Source: Axinella damicornis (Eukaryota > Porifera > Demospongiae > Axinellida > Axinellidae). From it: a stretch of DNA of 64,000 nucleotides. A program made the translations under genes and the position numbers. This document shows positions 58,501 through 64,000 of this stretch, piece after piece. The stretch lies in the NCBI GenBank assembly GCA_963931865.1, contig OZ007511.1:2099836-2163835 (forward strand), in the 5' to 3' direction. How positions within the stretch are numbered: position 1 is the first letter of the stretch; the number at the start of each line of letters is the position of its first letter. The notes beneath the pieces were generated by a model. That model was not told the origin of the DNA, did no database searches, and saw only the letters and a list, made by a program, of their open reading frames with translations.

Positions 58501-61500
58501 ACAACCTTCGCAGTGGCAAAGCCCAACTGAGGATCAGGAACACAGGGTTCACCATTTCCACATGTGACCATCCTCCACGATGCCTGGGAACATGGCAATT
58601 CATCCATATTAGGAAGTTTGGCGGCACAAAGGCATTCTGTTTTAATACAGGTCAGTTTCATGTTAGGATCTGCATCCAGTAATGATATAGATGTAATGAT
58701 ATAGATGTACTGTACATGTGCCTGAATTGAGAGAGGATTGAGCTTAGATAATCGTACTTACCCTTTTTGTTGGCCCTTATGTATAGAAGCGTCTTTGAAG
58801 CTGAGTAGGCAGCTGTTGCAGAATGCAGAATGAGTGCTAGGATATGCATCCAGTAATGAATTCAGTGTTGTGTACCTGAAGTTAGAGGTGATTACATCAT
58901 AGATTATATAGCTCTCAGGTTCCAGGTGTCCCAGGAAGGGTTTGGAAACCGGGTATTCAACATACATAGCCTCATTCCCAGGCCCCATGTTCATGTTATC
59001 CAGTCATCATTACTCCGGCCCCAGGTTCCAGGTGTCCCAGTGGTGAGTTCATGTACACCATCCAAACAGAAGACAATGCCCGCGTGAAGAGCCTATTCAG
59101 CGATCTCTCCCAGCACAAGCCAATCTTCACGGATGACATGTTGGGCCGGCGCATGACCATTGAGAGGAAGACCAGCAAGAAAGAGAAGACAGCACAAGGC
59201 GGGGGGAGCCATTCAAAGGCTGGAACCCGCCTCAGCTTACAGCCCACCACAGAGAGAGAGTCACTTCCCTTGTACGAAAACCGTGAGGCAGTTACGAGCA
59301 ACTTCCAGCACAACCCGCCTAGTCCAACAAAGTCTGCCTTCTCGACTGGAAGGAGGCACTCAGCAGTAGATGGGCAGATATTCAACCCCCTGAGTCACAC
59401 TGTGTCAATCCCAGAACTATCGACAGCTCACAAACAAGGTTCTCCGAGGGTTTCCCGAAGCATCGAAGACCTCAGTAACGGACTGTATCAAAACGTGCAC
59501 AGACCTTCACGGCAGGGGAGACGATCTCCTCACAAAAGGGTTCACAATCCAAAGGTCATGAGTGACCCCATCCCGGAGGACTACTACAAGGTATCACCGC
59601 CCCCAGTATTGAAGAAGATGACACGAAATTCTAGTTCCCCTCCTACAAGCCCAGAAAGTGAAAACTACCTGGATTCACCCAGGGAGATTTCCCCTCCAAT
59701 CAGTGAGGGAAATCGAAGCGAGAGCGAGGAGGCTTATGTCAAGTTGACTCCTGCCCCTTCCCCTTTGGCGTTCCACATAGAGGGGGAGCACCTGGTGATC
59801 AATAGGGTGTCTGCAGGCTCACCGAAGCACTCAAGGATACAGTGGTCCCCTCCCCCGGTGGCACAGCAGTCGGACTCGGTGTACCAGAACCTGGAGTTTA
59901 TGCGAGGCAACAACCAGACCCCGGGGGACAGCCCCAGGAGCAGGAGGTGAGATTGGCATCACCAACAGTGGTTTGCCGTTGCTATGGCAAGCGTTTGCAT
60001 CTAAATGGCCATAAGGTAGCCTCTGGTTTTGAATAGAAGAGATGGGGTTATTAATAGTCAAGAAAGAACAGCCACACTTCTGTAGGAGTCTCGGGTGATG
60101 TACCTTAAGTATGGCTTACCAGACTGTTGTGATTTCCAATCTAACTCCTCTGTACTCCATGTCTCCCTCCCTTCCCCTCTCCTGCCTATTAGGAAGTCTT
60201 CCGGCTCCTCCCCCAGCATGGACAGCACCCTTCCTCCCTCCCAGCGAGCCTCATCCTCTGACGTTGAGTGGCTCCCTCACAACTACACCAATGTAGAGTT
60301 TGCCATCGAGAATGCTCATGGGAGAACCGGCAGGAGCGTATCCCCCCGGAAACGGATCCCTGAGAGGTCGCTGCTTCAGCACATCCATGCCAGGGAACCA
60401 ATCAGGTACAGCAGCAGATCAGCGACTCTGCCCCAGCCTGTTAAACAAGTTTGTACTGAAATAATAATAGTAGGTACTGAGTGCTAGTTAATGTTTCACA
60501 TCGGGTTCACTACAGGATTGCACAAGGGGCATATTGAGAGGTGTATACAGTGCAAGGCGAAGCCGAAAGTTGTACTTGCCTCGAGACCCTGCACCGAGTG
60601 CAGCTGTTTACTGTGACCAAGAGGATTTGATGACATCATCGTCATTGTGATGATGTCATCATACGCTCTTGTTGTGACGTATGCAAAGAACTTTTTCTAG
60701 TGGTATATTCTATCCCAAGGGGGAATGATGAATAGTGACTGTCACTGACATGCTATCTGAATGGTAGTACAGACATAGCCTCATTCCCATGCCCACGCTG
60801 ATTTCGGTTGTACGCACAACCGAAAACGGCGCTGGCCTGGGAACGAGGTTAGTACAGGCACATACAACAGAGATGGACCCTGCATGCAGTGTACAGTCGA
60901 TTTCTGTTGCATTTGAACACTGCATGTGCGTCACAAGATTTGCGTGTATGTACATGTATGTATGTGTACATGTATGTACGCAATGCTGAATGCTAGCCTC
61001 GTTCCAAGGCCCCGCCCAGCTTTTCGTCGCTTGCAGTACGGAAAGCGGCGCGCGGTCCTGGGAACGTGGCTAGCTGAATACAATGTTTCCACGCGCAAAT
61101 TATGCACACACAATGTTCAAATGTATCTCAACAGCTTTGTATTCATACATGTTACGCTCTCCAGTTGGTTCATACTCCACTGTTCCGATATCCTGCCCTG
61201 CAGGTCCTTCTCTCCCCGGGGGACCCAGTCCGAACGACGTAAGCATGACCCTGTTCCTGACCCCAACCTCCAGCGCAAGAGCAGTGCGCCCATACTCAGA
61301 CAGGAGCGAAGTTGGGGAAGGTGAGCTTGACATACGAGTACGTACACTGTACGAGTGTACATATGGTCAAGAAGGCGCACATGTACATTCTGTACGTGTA
61401 TGTACATGTTTTAACATACATGTAGGCTCTGGGAGGGATGATGTGCAGTCAAGATTTGTCTGTGTGTGCGTGCATGTGTGAGTGATGGAAGTAGGATGTT

Positions 61501-64000
61501 TGGGGGGGGCAGGACTAGACTAGTGACACGTACATGACCTTCACTACATCTTTGAACCTTGTGAAGAATGCTCAAGGATGTTGGGCAGGGGCTGGGTGGG
61601 GCTGCAAGTGGACACAATCGTGGGCAGCAGCTGAAACAGGCATATTTGGGGAGCAGCTGCCGAAGCAGATGCAATTGTGGGGCAGCAGCTGAAGCAGACA
61701 CAATTGGGAGGTAGAGCTGAAGCCGATGTAATTTGGGAGCAACAGCTGAAGCAGACACATTTGGGAGGTAGAGCTGAAGCCGATGTAATTTGGGAGCAGC
61801 AGCTGAAGCAGACACAATTGGGAGGTAGAGCTGAAGCCGATGTAATTTGGGAGCAGCAGCTGAAGCAGACACAATTGGAAGGTAGAGCTGAAGCCGATGT
61901 AATTTGGGAGCAACAGCTGAAGTGGATGCAAATCAGGGAGCAGCAGCTCTGCACAGAGAGCTGCCCGGCGGACTGCTCACGTAGGCAAATGAGGGAGGGG
62001 GCAGTAGCTGAGTGAGCAAAGTGAGCAAAGCTACTTGTAATGCTATACATGTATGTAAGGTTGGGGAAGGTGTGTTCATTAATATTCTCTGTCAGAAGAT
62101 GTAGTCCGGAGGATGGGCTGGACAAGTGTAGTCCAGAAGGTGGAATGTACTGGGGAGGAGCCTGGGAACGAGGCTATTTTAGTCCACAGGATGGGGTACG
62201 TGGAACAATTGGACAATTGTAGACCAGAGGATGGAGTGCAGCAAATGACTGCACACTTGTATACCGCTAAATTGATGCCGAGATTCGGAACGCTTTTCCG
62301 ACATGCGTTTGTGGTGCAGCTTCAAAGCCAACAGGAAGGCTTCTTGCGAGAATCGGGAGGTTTCTTCTGAAGAGCACTGGCCTTGTAAGTCTCCGAAAAA
62401 CAATGCAGCTTCGCTTACAGATCTTCCAGAGCTTCGTTTAGACCTTTTACAGCGGCGTTTAGGTCTTCTGGAGATGTATTTGTGACGGAAACCCGGACCA
62501 GCGACAGAAAGGTTTCTGAATATCGGCATCAATTTTAGTACAGTGGACTAGCTGTTATAAGAATGAGCTGGTATTTCATATGCGTATCTCCTCTTCCAGG
62601 GATCGATCTGGAGCGATGTCCAGCCCCAGTAGGGACCGTGCTGCCCACAGGATGGTGTCCATTGGTGGTACCCCCCTCAGCACCTCCGCACCGAGCGTGC
62701 AGTCCCGGATCAGGAACTCCCATTCCAACATGGAACTCAATACTTGCTGCAGAGAACCAAAGGACAAAACAAACAGCTGTCCTCTCCCGGACTACTACAA
62801 CATATTCGCTCCCGACCTTCCAGCTAACTCACCTCGACATTCCAATCCGTATGTAGGCCTCGCATCCCATTCTGTAAAAGCTAGGAGTAGCCAAAGGTCT
62901 GTATCGCAGCCTCCAGAGGAATGTCCCACACTGGCTCCTGTCAACAGTGAAGACACTGATTCAGCTCCGTCTGAAGTGACATCTCCTACCAAGGCCTCCG
63001 CTGACACCGAATATGCCAGATTTGTACGGGAGGACGGGAGGCTGTTGGCTCCCTCTCCGCAGTTCCAGCCAGGCTACTCCACTCTGGCAGAGATGCAACA
63101 GATGGTGGAGGAGAATGAAGAACCGTTGAACGGAGAAGTTCGAAGGAGACCTCAAGTCTCCTACTATGATCATCTAGCGATCCGAAACCCAGCCAAAAAC
63201 CTCACCCCAGCACCCACAACTGGTAGCAGAGGACTCTCTCCGAGGCCTAACTGCTATGACACTCTAGCTCCAGTTGAGAATGGTACCAGAATGTTCGCAC
63301 CAGAGGAGAACCTCTACGACTCCTTACTGCCAAGACAGAGTGGTATCGGGTCTAGGTCTAGTCCCTCCTCCCCAGATCTCCCCATTGTATCACTGGACCA
63401 TGTGCGTAGGAGTGCTAACTATGATAGAAAGATGGCAGTATTGGGCCGTGCTCATAGCTATGAGTATATAGATGTTGAGAAATCCAACCAGATAGGTCTT
63501 GAAGGGTCTGCAAACATGGAGCACCCTTCGGATTGGGTGGCAGTTTCACCTCACCTGCCTCGGAATGATCCGCTGTACAGTAAGATACCACCTCCTGTTC
63601 CCCAGGTCTCTCAAAGCGTTCCCAAGACACAGTCACAAAGAAAACCACCTCCATTACAAATGGTAGCTAGGGGTCCTGGTAACACCTCTGTGGATGAAAT
63701 GGATAGCACTGATGGAGCTCCCCCTACACTACCTTCCAAGACATTCAATCACTCCAGTGTAAGTGAGGATTTTGTAGGGTCTCCCAAGTCACCCCGAAAG
63801 CCCGTACCCCTTCCTCGTATGAGAATAATGACAGGGTCTGTTACGAGTGAAACAGGTGAATTGTTGTCCAGCACTGAGTCAATAAAGAACAATCGTGATT
63901 CAACATTCTCAAACGAATCGACCTCAAGCACAGAGATGGAAAGATCTCATTCCCTTCAAGCGCACTGTAACGGGAAGAGGTCCCGCTCTCCCTCCCCCTC
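46529..64000 (+). CDS. PH-PTB docking protein of the IRS/DOK family, 3' end beyond the window
   Basis: Exons 46529-46621, 56037-56301, 58465-58650, 59025-59946, 60193-60405, 61204-61320 and 62600 to the right edge (open). Junction phases agree; at least 1065 residues. Such adaptors bind phosphorylated receptor tails through PTB and membranes through PH, then recruit SH2 proteins once phosphorylated. PH domain: residues about 12-119 (ILRDGVLKHR, then WKPRYVVFKV, ending WTSLLQEYL). IRS-type PTB: about 120-215 (MILPITIPYKQ, WQFIHIRKFGG, KAFCFNTGSRCPSGEFMY). The long Ser/Pro/Arg-rich tail has tyrosine motifs: NYTNV (YxN, a Grb2-type site), DYYNI, EYARF, GYSTL, YYDHL, CYDTL, LYDSL, YEYID, LYSKI. 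PH followed at once by PTB fits both IRS and DOK; the long tail is more IRS-like. Intron 1 is 9.4 kb, the longest in the window. Confidence 0.87.
47318..47885. repeat. Nested inverted-repeat elements
   Basis: Outer arms of about 85 bp (GCAGTCTGAGAATG, CTTGCAATCTCCAAC) surround an inner element (about 47430-47809) with TAGCCTCATACCCACGC ends and internal arms GTCAGGTAGTCAGAGGGT. The inner element is a relative of 53981-54386. Confidence 0.75.
48655..49172. mobile_element. AT-rich element with ATATCTGGAAAT inverted ends
   Basis: Starts ACCGTACTATATCTGGAAAT and ends in the inverse (ATTTCCAGATATACAGTAC). TTTTCGTG repeats occur at both ends. No coding region recognised. Confidence 0.7.
49517..50088. 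mobile_element. TTAA-flanked element, GGTTACGGGATCC ends
   Basis: Inverted ends GGTTACGGGATCCCxGCGCG, directly flanked by TTAA on both sides, the target used by piggyBac-type transposases. 572 bp, without a recognisable transposase. Confidence 0.82.
50163..50221. repeat. Foldback element, CAAGAGTGCATGATGACATC arms
   Basis: Clean 59-bp hairpin ending CATCATGTGCTCTTG; same family as 37761-37837. Confidence 0.8.
51213..51255. mobile_element. 43-bp TAGCCTCG foldback element
   Basis: TAGCCTCGTTCCCAGGC and its inverse with a short loop. Target duplication not clear. Confidence 0.8.
51340..51475 (-). repeat. tRNA-derived SINE fragment
   Basis: On the minus strand it has an A-box-like GGCCAGGTGGTTAAAGC and B-box-like GGTTTGAATCCCACC. 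Its body differs from the two other SINEs. Confidence 0.65.
52160..52317. repeat. 52-bp tandem repeat, 3 copies
   Basis: ATGTCATTGATGAGCAGTTT units, nearly identical. Confidence 0.92.
52631..52800. repeat. Compound TGATGACATCAT foldback region
   Basis: Three successive arms of CAAGTxCACATGATGACATC type and inverse GATGATGTCAACATGCGCT, probably nested insertions of the 37761-type element. Confidence 0.65.
53731..53811. mobile_element. TAGCCTCG-family foldback element, decayed ends
   Basis: AGCCTCGTTCCCAGGCC at the left and GGCCTGGGAACA at the right, with a CGGATGCATGCATGCACG core. Confidence 0.65.
53981..54386. mobile_element. Longer TAGCCT-type foldback element
   Basis: Starts TAGCCTAATTTCCAGGC and ends GTGGGAACGAGGCA. 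Internal arms contain GACGTCAGGTAGACAGAGGG and two poly-C/G tracts; related to 47430-47809. Confidence 0.7.
55880..56020. repeat. CA-rich tract upstream of PH-domain exon
   Basis: CACACA repeats mixed with ACATGC and AAACAC, ending about 15 bases before the acceptor of exon 56037. Confidence 0.85.
60618..60671. repeat. Foldback element, TGATGACATCATCG arms
   Basis: 54-bp hairpin flanked by CAAGAG and CTCTTG; same family as 37761-37837. Confidence 0.8.
60776..60851. mobile_element. 76-bp TAGCCTCA foldback element with 9-bp duplication
   Basis: Ends TAGCCTCATTCCC / GGGAACGAGGTTA, core GGTTGTACGCACAACC. Flanks GTACAGACA and GTACAGGCA match at 8 of 9. Confidence 0.88.
60994..61072. mobile_element. 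79-bp TAGCCTCG foldback element with 9-bp duplication
   Basis: Ends TAGCCTCGTTCCAAGG / CCTGGGAACGTGGCTA. Flanks GCTGAATGC and GCTGAATAC match at 8 of 9. Confidence 0.88.
61623..61948. repeat. 57-bp minisatellite, about 5 copies, open on both strands
   Basis: Unit GCAGCAGCTGAAGCAGACAC followed by AATTGGGAGGTAGAGC and a TGAAGCCGATG block. Because 57 is a multiple of 3, long open frames appear on both strands; the plus frame reads QQLKQTQLGGRAEADVIWE per unit. It lies in the intron between docking-protein exons 61204-61320 and 62600. No splice sites joining it in frame were confirmed. Confidence 0.85.

Noticed and set aside
61411..62125. Long minus-strand frames rich in Ser/Ala/Leu
   Set aside because: They translate the 57-bp minisatellite in antisense.

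Overview
This is a 64-kb piece of an animal nuclear genome, most probably from a demosponge (Amphimedon-like). Multi-exon genes with GT-AG introns, an IRS/DOK-type PH-PTB docking protein, a MELK kinase and a CISD2 protein indicate a metazoan. The short introns and the very high density of short foldback elements ending in TAGCCTCGTTCCCAGGC fit a sponge. The species is an inference. Exon models were built by hand from splice signals, reading phase and family similarity. A 200-base run of N (34402-34601) marks an assembly gap.

Layout. (1) About 0.1-21.1 kb is a large imperfect inverted duplication. Its arms carry two divergent genes for peptidase family S10 (cathepsin A-like) proteins, separated by a spacer of about 2 kb that holds the wreck of a third copy. 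The right gene is complete (464 residues); the left one loses its last three exons at the window edge. Each arm also carries a two-exon secreted Ig-like cassette between the signal-peptide exon and the first peptidase exon. (2) 22.9-31.3 kb, minus strand: a 13-exon gene for a 937-residue ankyrin-repeat protein with a charged, Pro-rich tail containing three W-P-P motifs. (3) 31.45-33.1 kb, plus strand: CISD2, starting 144 bases from the ankyrin gene. (4) 34.1-44.6 kb, minus strand: MELK kinase, 15 exons found, with the C-terminal KA1 domain not found. (5) 46.5 kb to the right edge, plus strand: a PH-PTB docking protein with a 9.4-kb first intron and a tail rich in tyrosine motifs, running off the window.

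The genes form three divergent pairs (S10/S10, ankyrin/CISD2, MELK/docking protein) joined by convergent 3' ends. No shared pathway is evident. The docking protein and MELK are signalling proteins, CISD2 is an organelle Fe-S membrane protein, and the S10 proteins are secreted or lysosomal.

Most of the remaining DNA is repeats: foldback elements, several with recognisable 9-bp target-site duplications, TA- and TTAA-flanked elements, tRNA-derived SINEs, minisatellites, poly-G runs and microsatellites. Several simple repeats sit exactly at splice acceptors. The most notable points are the S10 proteins that keep Ser-Asp-His but have lost all three residues that recognise the substrate carboxylate; the phase 1-1 Ig-like cassette inside those genes; the foldback family with 9-bp duplications; and a MELK intron made of AGGG repeats facing TCCC repeats.
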